A stretch of 64,000 bases of DNA. Source: Microbacteriaceae bacterium X2B (GTDB taxonomy: Bacteria; Actinomycetota; Actinomycetes; Actinomycetales; Microbacteriaceae). Of this stretch, positions 22,227 through 36,539 are shown piece by piece. The stretch's first letter is position 1. Every line of letters starts with the position of its first letter. The stretch lies in assembly GCA_005502445.1 (NCBI GenBank), contig SCPB01000008.1, forward strand, positions 1 through 64,000. Direction: 5' to 3'. The translations under genes and the position numbers were made by a program. Under the pieces are notes generated by a model. It was not told where the DNA came from, did not search any database, and worked only from the letters and a program-made list of their open reading frames with translations.

Positions 22227-23891
22227 CTAGCCGAGCAGTGCCGACGTGAGCGTGTCGAGGCCGACGCCGCCGAGGTCGAGCGCCTTCTTGTGGAAGGCCT
22301 TGTTCGAGAAGGCGGCTCCCTCGCGCGCCTTGTACTCGTCGCGGATCCGCTCCCAGATGCGCTGGCCGACCTTGTACGAGGGGGCCTGGCCCGGCCAGCC
22401 CAGGTAGCGGTTGACCTCGAACCGCACGAAGCCGTCGTTCATGTTGACGTTCTTGCGCATGAAGCGATAAGCGTCCTCGCTCGTCCACACCTCCCCCGTC
22501 TCCGGGTGCGTCTTGCCGAGGTGCACGCCGATGTCGAGCACGACGCGCGCGGCGCGCATGCGCTGGCCGTCGAGCATGCCGAGGCGGTCGGCCGGGTCGT
22601 CGAGGTAGCCGAGCTCCTGCATCAGACGCTCGGCGTAGAGCGCCCAGCCCTCGGCATGGCCGCTCGTGCCTGCGAGCAGGCGGCGCCACGAGTTCAGCTG
22701 CGCCCGGTTGTAGACGGCCTGGCCGATCTGCAGGTGGTGACCGGGAACGCCCTCGTGGTACACCGTCGTCGTCTCGCGCCAGGTGTCGAAGGAGTCGACG
22801 CCCTCGGGGATCGACCACCACATGCGGCCGGGCCGCGAGAAGTCGTCGGTCGGGCCGGTGTAATAGATGGCCCCGCCGGGCGTGGGGGCGATCATGCACT
22901 CGAGGGCCCTGACCGGGTCGGGGATGTCGAAGTGCGTGCGCGAGAGCTCCTCGACGGCGGCGTCGCTGAGCTGCTGCATCCACCGCTGCAGCGCCTCGCG
23001 GCCGTGCAGTTTGCGCGATTCGTCCTTCTCGAGGTGCGCGATCGCCTCCTCGACCGAGGCGCCGGGCAGGATCTCGTTCGCGACGCGGGTCTGCTCCTCG
23101 ACCATGCGGGCGAGCTCCTCGACGCCCCACTCGTAGGTCTCGTCGAGGTCGATCGTCGCGCCGAGGAAGCGCCGCGAGAGCAGGCTGTAGAGTTCGCGTC
23201 CGACCGGGTCCTCCGTGCGCGCGACGGCCGCGAGCTCGTTCTCGAGGAAGTCGCCGAAGCGGCCGTAGGCGTCGGCGGCCTGCTCCGCCGCCGCGGCGAG
23301 CTCGTTCCGGAGGCTCTCGGAGACCTCGGCGCCACCGGTGAACTCGGCGAAGAAGCCGTCGCGCGCGGCGTTCGTGCGCACCTGGGTCAGCACTTCGCGC
23401 ACCTGGCGCACGGCGGGCGTGTTGCCTTTCGCGATGCCCTCGCGGAGAGTCTCCGCATAGCCCTCGAGAGCGCCGGCGACGCGCGTGAGCTTGCGCGCGA
23501 TGGTCTCCCAGTCCTCCTCGCTCGCGGTGGGCATGAGGTCGTAGATCTCGCGGATGCCCTGGGCCGGCGAGGCGAGGACGTTCAGGTCGCGCGCCTCCCA
23601 TCCCGCCTCCGCGAGCTCGAGCTCGAGACGGATCTCGGCCGACATGTCGGCGATCGTGACGCGGTCGGTGTCGTCGACGGGCGTCGATGCCTCGAGCTTC
23701 GCGAGAACCTCCCGCCCGGCCGCATGCATGCGCTCCCGGCCCATGGGCGAGTAGTCCTGGTACTCGTCGAGCTTCCCGTCGGCGCCGATGTAGGTCGCGA
23801 GTTCGGGGCTCAGCGCCACGAGGGTCGAGACCCATTCCTCGGCGATCGCGTCGACAGCGGTGGGAGTGCGGCTGGCGGCGGTGTCAGACAT
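22227..23891 (-). CDS. DUF885 family protein (putative zinc metallohydrolase)
   Basis: A 554-residue soluble protein of the DUF885 family. It carries the family's HExxH-like metal site in YHEGVPGHHLQIGQ near residue 375, followed by SGHAEGWALYAERLMQELG near 415. These are the hallmark motifs from which a zinc-dependent peptidase activity is predicted. No signal peptide or membrane helix is visible, so it is probably cytoplasmic. Substrate is unknown. The ATG at 23891 has CGGAGG directly upstream and a TAGGCT 6 nt away that overlaps the polA stop codon, so it may be read both from polA and from its own promoter. Confidence 0.85.
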   Translation of the reverse strand: MSDTAASRTPTAVDAIAEEWVSTLVALSPELATYIGADGKLDEYQDYSPMGRERMHAAGREVLAKLEASTPVDDTDRVTIADMSAEIRLELELAEAGWEARDLNVLASPAQGIREIYDLMPTASEEDWETIARKLTRVAGALEGYAETLREGIAKGNTPAVRQVREVLTQVRTNAARDGFFAEFTGGAEVSESLRNELAAAAEQAADAYGRFGDFLENELAAVARTEDPVGRELYSLLSRRFLGATIDLDETYEWGVEELARMVEEQTRVANEILPGASVEEAIAHLEKDESRKLHGREALQRWMQQLSDAAVEELSRTHFDIPDPVRALECMIAPTPGGAIYYTGPTDDFSRPGRMWWSIPEGVDSFDTWRETTTVYHEGVPGHHLQIGQAVYNRAQLNSWRRLLAGTSGHAEGWALYAERLMQELGYLDDPADRLGMLDGQRMRAARVVLDIGVHLGKTHPETGEVWTSEDAYRFMRKNVNMNDGFVRFEVNRYLGWPGQAPSYKVGQRIWERIRDEYKAREGAAFSNKAFHKKALDLGGVGLDTLTSALLG

Positions 23892-23900
23892 CCTCCGAGC

Positions 23901-26564
23901 CTAATGCGCCGCCGCATCCCAGTTCGGGCCCGTCCCCACCTGGACCTCGAGGGGCACGGCGAGGTGCGCCGCCGCCCCCATGCGCTCGCGCACGATCGTC
24001 TCGAGCCGCTCGCGTTCGCCCGGTGCGACCTCGAATACGAGCTCGTCGTGCACCTGCAGGAGCATGCGCGAGCCGAGCCCCTGCTCGGCCAGGTCGGCGG
24101 CGACGCCGATCATGGCGATCTTCATGATGTCGGCGGCCGTGCCCTGGATCGGGGCGTTGAGCGCCGCGCGCTCGGCGTTCTCGCGCAGAACGCGGTTGGG
24201 CGAGTTGAGGTCGGCGAAGGGGCGCCGGCGCCCGAAGATCGTCTCGGTGTAGCCGTCCTCCCTCGCCTGGGCGACGACCGAGCGCAGATAGTCGCGCACC
24301 GCGCCGAATCGGGCGAAGTAGTCGGTCATGAGCTGCTTCGCCTCGGCGGACGGTATGCGCAGCTGCTTCGACAGCCCGAAGGCGCTGAGCCCGTAGGCCA
24401 GGCCGTAGCTCATGGCCTTGACCTTCGTGCGCATCTCCGCCGTGACATCCGCCGGAGCGACGCCGAAGATGCGCGACCCGACGAACCGGTGCAGATCCTC
24501 GCCGATCGTGAAGGCCTCGATGAGCCCGGGGTCGCTCGAGAGGTGCGCCATGATGCGCATCTCGATCTGCGAGTAGTCGGCGGTGAGGAGCCCTTCGTAG
24601 CCATCGGCGGCGACGAACGCGGCACGGATGCGGTGCCCGACCTCGGTGCGCACCGGGATGTTCTGCAGGTTGGGGTCGGTCGAGGAGATGCGGCCCGTCG
24701 TCGTGCCGGTCTGGTCGTAGGTGGTGTGGATGCGGCCGTCGCTCGCGACGGCCTTCTCGAGGGACTCGACCATCTGGCGCAGCTTCGTCGCGTCGCGATG
24801 CTGCAGCAGCAGGCCGAGGAAGGGGTGCGGATGCGCCTCCTGCAGATCGGCGAGGGCCGCCGCGTCGGTCGAGTACCCCGTCTTCGTCGCGCGGGTCTTG
24901 GGCATCCCGAGCTCCTCGAACAGCACCTGCTGCAGCTGCTTGGGCGAGCCGAGGTTGACCTCGCGCCCGATCTCGGCGTACGCCTTCTCGGCCAGCTCGG
25001 CCGCCGTCGCTCCGAGCTCGGCGTTGAGCGCCGTGAGCCCGGCGCGGTCGACGGCGACCCCGACGCGCTCCATCGCGGCGATGACGGGCGTGACCGGCAG
25101 CTCGATCGAGGTGAGCACGGTCCGGCTCGACGGCGCGAGTCGTTCGCGCTGAGCGGTGACGATCCGCGCGAGGTACCACGCGCTGGTCGCCGGCGAGAGC
25201 GCCGCGGTATCGGGCACGAGCTGGTTCGGATCCGGTTCGGGCAGACTCTCGCCGAGAACGGTTCCGACGAGCTCGCCGAGCGACTGGGCGCTCGACCCGG
25301 GCCGCTCGAGCCACGCGGCGAGCGAGGCGTCCCAGACGACGCCCGCGAGCTCGAGGCCCTGCGCCGCCAGCATGCCCGCGGCCTTCTTGCCGTCGACGAG
25401 GAGCTTGGGCTCGGCGCCGGCGAGCCAGTGCTCGAGCGCCGCGTAGTCGGGCCGACCGGGCGCCCAGTTGACGTGCACGGTCTCGGCGCCGGCGGCGAGC
25501 CCGAAGCCCTCGAGGGTGCCGAGAGGGGCATCCACGACGAGGGCGATCGGATCGCCCGTCGCGACGGCCGCACGCAGCCACGCCGCGAGTTCCTCGTCGA
25601 CGAGCGTGCGCACCACGGGCGCGTCGGACGAGGCCGGCGCGGAGAGCCCCGCGCCGCTCATGTCGGCGCCCTCGGCCGCGGCGATCTTGAGCACGCGCTC
25701 GGTGAGGGTGCGGAACTGCAGGCGCTCGAAGACGCGCTTGACGGCGGCGACGTCCATGGGGCCGCGCTCGAGATCGGCCGGGCCGACGGGCAGGTCGACG
25801 TCGGTCACGAGACGGTTCAGGCGGCGATTGCGCTCGGCTCGATCGCGCTGCTCGCGCAGCTTCGCGCCCACCACTCCCCCGATCTCATCGGCGTGCGCGA
25901 GGAGGTTGTCGAGCGAGCCGTACTGCGTGATCCACTTCACCGCCGTCTTCTCGCCGACCTTGTCGACGCCGGGGAGGTTGTCGCTCGTCTCGCCGACGAG
26001 GGCGGCGATCTCGGGGTACTGCTCGGGGTCGACGCCGTAGCGCTCCCGCACCGCGTCGGCGTCGTAGCGCTTGAGCTCGGAGACGCCGCGCGCGTTCGGG
26101 TAGAGCAGCGTCACCCGGTCGTTGACGAGCTGGATCGTGTCGCGATCACCCGACACCACGAGCACGTCGAAGCCCTGCTCGGCGCCCTGGTGCGCGAGGG
26201 TCGCAAGGATGTCGTCCGCCTCGAAGTCCTCCTTCGTGATGGTCGTCACGTTCATCGCCGCGAGAGCCTCCTGCAGCAGAGGGACCTGGCCGACGAACTC
26301 GGGAGGGGTCTCGGCCCGCGTGCCCTTGTACTCGGGGTACTCGCGCGTGCGGAAGGAGTACCGCGAGATGTCGAATGCGACGGCGACGTGCGTCGGCTTC
26401 TCCTTCGCGAGCAGGCCGAGGAACATCGAGATGAAGCCGTGGATGGCGTTCGTGTGCTGGCCATCGTGCGTGACGAAGCTGTCGATCGGAAGCGCGTAGA
26501 AGGCCCTGAAGGCCAGCGAGTGGCCGTCGACGACGAGGAGGGTAGGCTTTGCGGAGTCCGTCAC
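23901..26564 (-). CDS. polA: DNA polymerase I
   Basis: Fills gaps in repair and removes RNA primers. The 887-residue protein has a 5'-3' flap nuclease domain at 1-300 (VVDGHSLAFRAFYALP, EADDILATLA, VSGDRDTIQLV). A degenerate 3'-5' exonuclease fold at about 310-480 lacks the DxE metal residues (it reads ALVVDAPLGTLEG). A family A polymerase domain fills the rest (TADYSQIEMRIMAHLS, AMSYGLAYGLSAFGL, LLQVHDELVFEV). It therefore probably lacks proofreading, as in other actinobacteria. The GTG start is 6 nt after TAGGCT (26571-26576), suggesting a leaderless mRNA. It is divergent from the thioesterase gene. Confidence 0.97.
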   Translation of the reverse strand: MTDSAKPTLLVVDGHSLAFRAFYALPIDSFVTHDGQHTNAIHGFISMFLGLLAKEKPTHVAVAFDISRYSFRTREYPEYKGTRAETPPEFVGQVPLLQEALAAMNVTTITKEDFEADDILATLAHQGAEQGFDVLVVSGDRDTIQLVNDRVTLLYPNARGVSELKRYDADAVRERYGVDPEQYPEIAALVGETSDNLPGVDKVGEKTAVKWITQYGSLDNLLAHADEIGGVVGAKLREQRDRAERNRRLNRLVTDVDLPVGPADLERGPMDVAAVKRVFERLQFRTLTERVLKIAAAEGADMSGAGLSAPASSDAPVVRTLVDEELAAWLRAAVATGDPIALVVDAPLGTLEGFGLAAGAETVHVNWAPGRPDYAALEHWLAGAEPKLLVDGKKAAGMLAAQGLELAGVVWDASLAAWLERPGSSAQSLGELVGTVLGESLPEPDPNQLVPDTAALSPATSAWYLARIVTAQRERLAPSSRTVLTSIELPVTPVIAAMERVGVAVDRAGLTALNAELGATAAELAEKAYAEIGREVNLGSPKQLQQVLFEELGMPKTRATKTGYSTDAAALADLQEAHPHPFLGLLLQHRDATKLRQMVESLEKAVASDGRIHTTYDQTGTTTGRISSTDPNLQNIPVRTEVGHRIRAAFVAADGYEGLLTADYSQIEMRIMAHLSSDPGLIEAFTIGEDLHRFVGSRIFGVAPADVTAEMRTKVKAMSYGLAYGLSAFGLSKQLRIPSAEAKQLMTDYFARFGAVRDYLRSVVAQAREDGYTETIFGRRRPFADLNSPNRVLRENAERAALNAPIQGTAADIMKIAMIGVAADLAEQGLGSRMLLQVHDELVFEVAPGERERLETIVRERMGAAAHLAVPLEVQVGTGPNWDAAAH

Positions 26565-26570
26565 GGGGCC

Positions 26571-26576
26571 AGCCTA
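26571..26576 (-). promoter_or_regulatory. -10 element of a leaderless polA promoter
   Basis: TAGGCT on the minus strand, 6 nt before the polA GTG at 26564. This lies in the 78-bp gap between two divergent genes, so it cannot be explained by coding constraint. No clear -35 is present. Confidence 0.55.
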
Positions 26577-26642
26577 ACGGGGCGCTCCGACACCTCGGAG
26601 GCCGGCCGGACGGCCGCCTCCTCCACTCCTCGAAGGCCTGCG

Positions 26643-27068
26643 ATGACGCTGTTCCCCGCCGATCTCGACCCCGAGCTCTACGAGCGACTGATCGTCTCGG
26701 GCGGCGGGGCCCTGACGCGGAAGATGGGGATCGTGTTCCTCGAGCTCGGCGCCGAGCGCTCGGTCGCGACGATGCCGGTCGAGGGCAACACTCAGGTCAT
26801 CGGCCTGCTGCACGGCGGCGCGCACGTGGTGCTGGGCGAGAGCCTCGGGTCGATCTCATCGGCGATCCACGCCGGCCCGGGCCGCTACGCCGTCGGGATC
26901 GAGATCAACGCCACGCACTCGCGCTCGACGACGTCGGGCGTCGTCACGGGAACCTGCACCGCCCTCTCGCTCGGGCGCACGCTCGCGACGCACGAGATCG
27001 TCATCACCGACGAGGGCGGCCGACGGCTCTCGACCGTGCGCATGACGAACATGCTGCGCGACTGCTGA
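26643..27068 (+). CDS. PaaI-like hotdog-fold thioesterase
   Basis: A 141-residue single-domain hotdog thioesterase, probably cleaving an acyl- or aryl-CoA. Family features are the catalytic-region sequence NTQVIGLLHGGAHVVLGESLGSISS near 58-82 and GIEINATHSRSTTSGVVTG near 95-115. The ATG at 26643 has GAAGG upstream, and an upstream in-frame extension is not supported. It is one of the few plus-strand genes, divergent from polA and convergent with pdtaR, only 15 bases from its stop. This pairing with polA occurs in many actinobacteria; the physiological substrate is unknown. Confidence 0.85.
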   Translation: MTLFPADLDPELYERLIVSGGGALTRKMGIVFLELGAERSVATMPVEGNTQVIGLLHGGAHVVLGESLGSISSAIHAGPGRYAVGIEINATHSRSTTSGVVTGTCTALSLGRTLATHEIVITDEGGRRLSTVRMTNMLRDC

Positions 27069-27083
27069 GGCCGCTGCCGCCCG

Positions 27084-27719
27084 CTATTCGGCGGGAGCTG
27101 CCTTCTTGGGCGCATCCTTCTTGGGCGCCAGCTGCTCGATGACGGCCTGCGCGACAGCGTGCATCGTCGTGCGGCGATCCATCGACGCCTTCTGGATCCA
27201 GCGGAACGCCTCGGGCTCGGTGAGGCCCATGCGCTCGTTGAGCAGGCCCTTCGCGCGGTCGACGAGCTTGCGCGTCTCGAAGCGCTCCACGAGGTCGGCG
27301 ACCTCCGCCTCGAGCGTGAGGATCTGCTGATAGCGGCTGAGGGCGATCTCGATCGCGGGCAGGAGGTCATTGGGCGTGAAGGGCTTCACGACGTAGGCGA
27401 GCGCGCCCGCCTCGCTCGCCTGCTCGACGAGCTCCTTCTGGCTGAAGGCGGTCAGCAGCACGACCGGCGCGATGTGGTTCTCGCTCAGGCGCTTGGCGGC
27501 CTCGATGCCGTCCATCTGCGGCATGCGGATGTCCATCACGACGAGGTCGGGTCGCAGTTCGGTGGCGAGGGCGACGGCCGTCTCGCCGTCCCCGGCCTCC
27601 CCCACGACGTCGAAGCCGTTGTCGCGGAGGATCTCTACGATGTCCATGCGGATCAGCGACTCGTCTTCGGCGACGACGACACGGCGGGGGGCGACGGTGC
27701 TCTGTTCCTGGTCACTCAC
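27084..27719 (-). CDS. pdtaR: ANTAR-domain response regulator, PdtaR type
   Basis: A two-component response regulator acting on RNA. It has 211 residues. The receiver domain spans about 12-128 (VVVAEDESLIRMDIVEIL with the acidic pocket, phospho-acceptor Asp in LVVMDIRMPQMDG near 62, the Lys in YVVKPFTP near 112). The ANTAR domain spans about 140-195 (RKLVDRAKGLLNERMGLTEPEAFRWIQKASMDRR), which binds paired hexaloop hairpins to prevent termination. A Lys/Ala/Pro-rich tail follows. The partner kinase PdtaS is not in the window. The GTG lies 7 nt after TAGGCT (27727-27732), so the mRNA is probably leaderless. Confidence 0.93.
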   Translation of the reverse strand: MSDQEQSTVAPRRVVVAEDESLIRMDIVEILRDNGFDVVGEAGDGETAVALATELRPDLVVMDIRMPQMDGIEAAKRLSENHIAPVVLLTAFSQKELVEQASEAGALAYVVKPFTPNDLLPAIEIALSRYQQILTLEAEVADLVERFETRKLVDRAKGLLNERMGLTEPEAFRWIQKASMDRRTTMHAVAQAVIEQLAPKKDAPKKAAPAE

Positions 27720-27726
27720 GGAAATG

Positions 27727-27732
27727 AGCCTA
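27727..27732 (-). promoter_or_regulatory. -10 element of a leaderless pdtaR promoter
   Basis: TAGGCT on the minus strand, 7 nt before the pdtaR GTG at 27719. The same short interval must also carry the plus-strand promoter of the tRNA-Leu gene at 27767. Confidence 0.45.
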
Positions 27733-27766
27733 CGGTATCGTCGAGGCGGCGGGCCCTGCGGCCCGA

Positions 27767-27849
27767 GCCGGCTTGGCGGAATGGCAGACGCGGCGCACTC
27801 AAAATGCGTTGTCCGAGAGGACGTGTGGGTTCGAGCCCCACAGCCGGTA
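27767..27849 (+). tRNA. tRNA-Leu (CAA anticodon)
   Basis: An 83-nt class II tRNA. The acceptor stem GCCGGCT pairs with AGCCGGT (first pair G-U), followed by discriminator A; CCA is not encoded. The anticodon loop CTCAAAA gives anticodon CAA, which reads UUG leucine codons. The T arm is GTGGGTTCGAGCCCCAC, and a long variable arm lies between. UUG is rare in a genome this GC-rich, so this is a minor isoacceptor. I see no duplicated 3' end nearby to suggest use as an integration site. Confidence 0.93.
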
Positions 27850-27962
27850 CGGAGCTGTTGGTGTTGCCGCCTTCTGGATTCTTCCCGGATGTCCGCTGAG
27901 AAATCAACCCCGGTGCGTCGATCGCGCGGATGCCCTTGGCTGGTGTCGAAAAGGAGGTCACC

Positions 27963-28763
27963 ATGACGACTTCACAGGATCGAGACCGCCACGACGAGGA
28001 CGCCCGCGCCGTCCACGACGCGACACCCGTCGTCGACCGCGACCAGGACGGCCGCCACGACCGCGTCGAGGAGGATCGGGGAACGGTCTCCGCCGGCGAC
28101 CGCAACGACACCGTCGTGGCGCCCGTCGCCTCCCCTGTCGACGAGAAGGGCCGTCACGGCGACCCCGACCACGCGGAGGACCCGCGCCTCGCGCAGCGCG
28201 AGATGATCGCGCGCGAGAAGGAGGAGTTCGGCGGCATCAAATGGGGCTCGGCCTTCTTCGGCTGGCTCGCCGCCGTCGGCACAGGCGTGCTGCTCACGGC
28301 CTTGGTCGCCGGCACCGGCACGGCCCTCGGCCTCGCGACCGACACGACCGCCGAGGACGCGGTCGAGGGGGCGGCGCAGAGCGCCGAGACGGTCGGCATC
28401 ATCGGCGCGGTGCTGCTCGCGCTCGTGATCTTCATCGCCTACTACGCGGGGGGCTACGTCGCCGGCCGGATGGCGCGGCTCGACGGCGCCAAGCAGGGCG
28501 TCGCCGTCTGGCTGTGGGCGCTCGTCATCGCCGTCATCGTCGCGATCATCGGTGTTCTCGGCGGCGCCGAGTTCAACGTGCTCGCGAACCTCAACGGCTT
28601 CCCGCGCCTGCCGATCGGCGAGGGGCAGCTCACCACGGTCGGTCTCATCACCGCGGTCGTGGTCGCGCTCGTCAGCCTCGGCGGAGCGGTCCTCGGCGGG
28701 CTCGCCGGCATGCGTTTCCATCGACGCGTCGATCGCGCGGGTCTCGGACTCGAGCCGCGGTAG
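27963..28763 (+). CDS. Four-helix membrane protein with charged N-terminal region, function unknown
   Basis: A 266-residue protein. Residues 1-90 are hydrophilic, rich in Asp, Arg and His and probably disordered. Four hydrophobic helices follow at about 95-122, 144-168, 180-200 and 225-250. A distinctive motif YYAGGYVAGRMARLDGAKQG lies at 160-179, joining helices 2 and 3; it recalls the YrzE-like (TIGR04086) small membrane proteins, but that is a weak likeness. The ATG at 27963 has a near-perfect AAGGAGGTCACC ribosome binding site, so expression may be high. It follows tRNA-Leu by 113 nt and ends before a strong terminator. No function is assigned. Confidence 0.8.
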   Translation: MTTSQDRDRHDEDARAVHDATPVVDRDQDGRHDRVEEDRGTVSAGDRNDTVVAPVASPVDEKGRHGDPDHAEDPRLAQREMIAREKEEFGGIKWGSAFFGWLAAVGTGVLLTALVAGTGTALGLATDTTAEDAVEGAAQSAETVGIIGAVLLALVIFIAYYAGGYVAGRMARLDGAKQGVAVWLWALVIAVIVAIIGVLGGAEFNVLANLNGFPRLPIGEGQLTTVGLITAVVVALVSLGGAVLGGLAGMRFHRRVDRAGLGLEPR

Positions 28764-28800
28764 CGCGTTCGGCCGGAGCCTGGGTCGCACGCGACCATCA

Positions 28801-28834
28801 CGAAGGGGGGCGACCGTCAGGTCGCCCCCCTTCG
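28801..28834. terminator. Bidirectional terminator between the membrane protein gene and pyk
   Basis: Perfect 15-bp arms (28801-28815 and 28820-28834) around a GTCA/TGAC loop, placed between two convergent genes. The arms are GAAGGGGGGCGACC-like, ending in TTCG on one side. It probably ends both transcripts. Confidence 0.75.
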
Positions 28835-28859
28835 CATCCCCGCCGAGGTGGTCGCGGGA

Positions 28860-30317
28860 TCAGTCGGCGTGGTCGCCGCTCTCCCAGACCGGAGCCTTCG
28901 CGTGGATCGCGTCGCCGATCGTGTGCACGCGGATGTCGTTGGTCGAGCCGGCGATCCCGGGAGGGGATCCGGAGATCACGACGACCTTGTCTCCGACCTC
29001 GGCCAGCTCGGCGGCGAGGAGCGCCTCATCGACCTGGCGGTACATCGCATCGGTGTGGGTGACGCGATCGACGAGGAAGGACTGGATGCCCCAGGTGAGC
29101 GCCATGCGGCGCTGGATCGCCGCATCGGGCGTGAAGGCCTTCATCGGGATGCGGAAGCGCAGTCGCGACATGCGGCGGGCGGAGTCGCCCGATTCGGTGA
29201 AGACGCACACGTACTTCGCGTCGACGAAGTCGGCGACCTCGGCGGCGGCGAGGGTGATCGCGCCGCCCTGCGTGCGCGGCTTGGTACCGAGCGGCGGAAT
29301 GCGTTCGAGGCCGTGCTCCTCGGTCGACTCGACGATGCGCGCCATGGTCGACACGGTGATGACCGGGAACTCGCCCACGCTCGTCTCACCCGAGAGCATG
29401 ACGGCGTCGGCGCCGTCGAGAACGGCGTTGGCGACGTCGGAGGTCTCCGCGCGAGTCGGGATGGGGCTGCCGATCATCGACTCGAGCATCTGCGTGGCCA
29501 CGATGACGGGCTTGGCCATGCGGCGGGCGAGCTCGACGGCGCGCTTCTGCACGATGGGCACCGCCTCGAGCGGCAGCTCCACGCCGAGATCGCCGCGCGC
29601 GACCATGATGCCGTCGAAGGCGTCCACGATCTCCTCGAGCGCGTCGACGGCCTGCGGCTTCTCGATCTTGGCGATGACGGGGATCGTGCGCCCCTCCTCG
29701 GCCATGATCTCGTGCACGCGCACGACGTCGGAGGCGTTGCGCACGAACGACAGCGCGATGTAGTCGGCGCCGAGCTTGAGCCCCCAGCGCAAGTCGTCCT
29801 CGTCCTTCTCGGAGAGGGCGGGCACGTTGACGGCGACGCCGGGCAGGTTGATGCCCTTGTTGTTCGACACGGGCCCCGCGACGACGACCTCCGTGCGCAC
29901 GCGCACGCCGTCGGTGTCGAGCACGCGAACCTTGACCTTGCCGTCGTCGATGAGCAGGAAGTCGCCGGGCTTGACATCGCCGGGCAGGCCCTTGAACGTC
30001 GTGCCGACGAGCTCCTTCGTCCCGAGGACGTCCTCGGTGGTGATCGTGAAGACATCGCCCTCGGCGAGCTCGTGGGGGCCGTTCTCGAACTTGCCGAGTC
30101 GGATCTTCGGGCCCTGCAGGTCGACGAGCACGGCCACGGGCCGCTCGGCGTCGGTCGCGGCCTGCCGCACGTTGCGGTAGACCTCCTCGTGCACCGCGTA
30201 GCTGCCGTGGCTGAGGTTCATCCGGGCGACGTCGACGCCCGCCTCGATGATGGCGCGGATGTTCTCGTAGCTCGAGGTCGCCGGCCCGAGGGTCGCGACG
30301 ATCTTTGCTCGTCTCAT
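28860..30317 (-). CDS. pyk: Pyruvate kinase
   Basis: Converts phosphoenolpyruvate and ADP to pyruvate and ATP. The 485-residue enzyme begins MRRAKIVATLGPATSSYENI. It shows VARMNLSHGSYAVH near 35, the signature IPVIAKIEKPQAVDALEEI near 215 with the catalytic lysine, and MVARGDLGVELPLEAVP near 240. The C-terminal allosteric domain is present. The ATG at 30317 has AAGGAA upstream. It lies 62 nt after gltD and ends at the shared terminator, so it may be the last gene of a gltB-gltD-pyk transcript. Confidence 0.97.
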   Translation of the reverse strand: MRRAKIVATLGPATSSYENIRAIIEAGVDVARMNLSHGSYAVHEEVYRNVRQAATDAERPVAVLVDLQGPKIRLGKFENGPHELAEGDVFTITTEDVLGTKELVGTTFKGLPGDVKPGDFLLIDDGKVKVRVLDTDGVRVRTEVVVAGPVSNNKGINLPGVAVNVPALSEKDEDDLRWGLKLGADYIALSFVRNASDVVRVHEIMAEEGRTIPVIAKIEKPQAVDALEEIVDAFDGIMVARGDLGVELPLEAVPIVQKRAVELARRMAKPVIVATQMLESMIGSPIPTRAETSDVANAVLDGADAVMLSGETSVGEFPVITVSTMARIVESTEEHGLERIPPLGTKPRTQGGAITLAAAEVADFVDAKYVCVFTESGDSARRMSRLRFRIPMKAFTPDAAIQRRMALTWGIQSFLVDRVTHTDAMYRQVDEALLAAELAEVGDKVVVISGSPPGIAGSTNDIRVHTIGDAIHAKAPVWESGDHAD

Positions 30318-30379
30318 GACTTCCTTACAGATGGGGTGGTGGTAGGGGTGATGCGCTCCGCCCCCTCGGGGCGGATGTC

Positions 30380-36416
<6,037 letters not shown>

Positions 36417-36539
36417 GGGGGGAACCGTCCTCACGTGGTGCTGGGGAGGGGGGACGTCGCTGGCCCGATGGAGGAGTGCGCGGCAGGATGAGCGCGCCGC
36501 GGCTGCTGGTGCCGGGGGGTCATGGGATGGTGAGGACCC

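Noticed and set aside
22086-27068. A 1660-codon open frame on the plus strand across the DUF885, polA and thioesterase region
   Set aside because: It is the antisense of DUF885 and polA; only its last 142 codons (26643-27068) form a recognisable gene. Long antisense frames are expected in DNA of this GC content.
27767-27849. tRNA-Leu as an integration site for a mobile element
   Set aside because: No repeated 3' tRNA segment, integrase or composition change is seen on either side.
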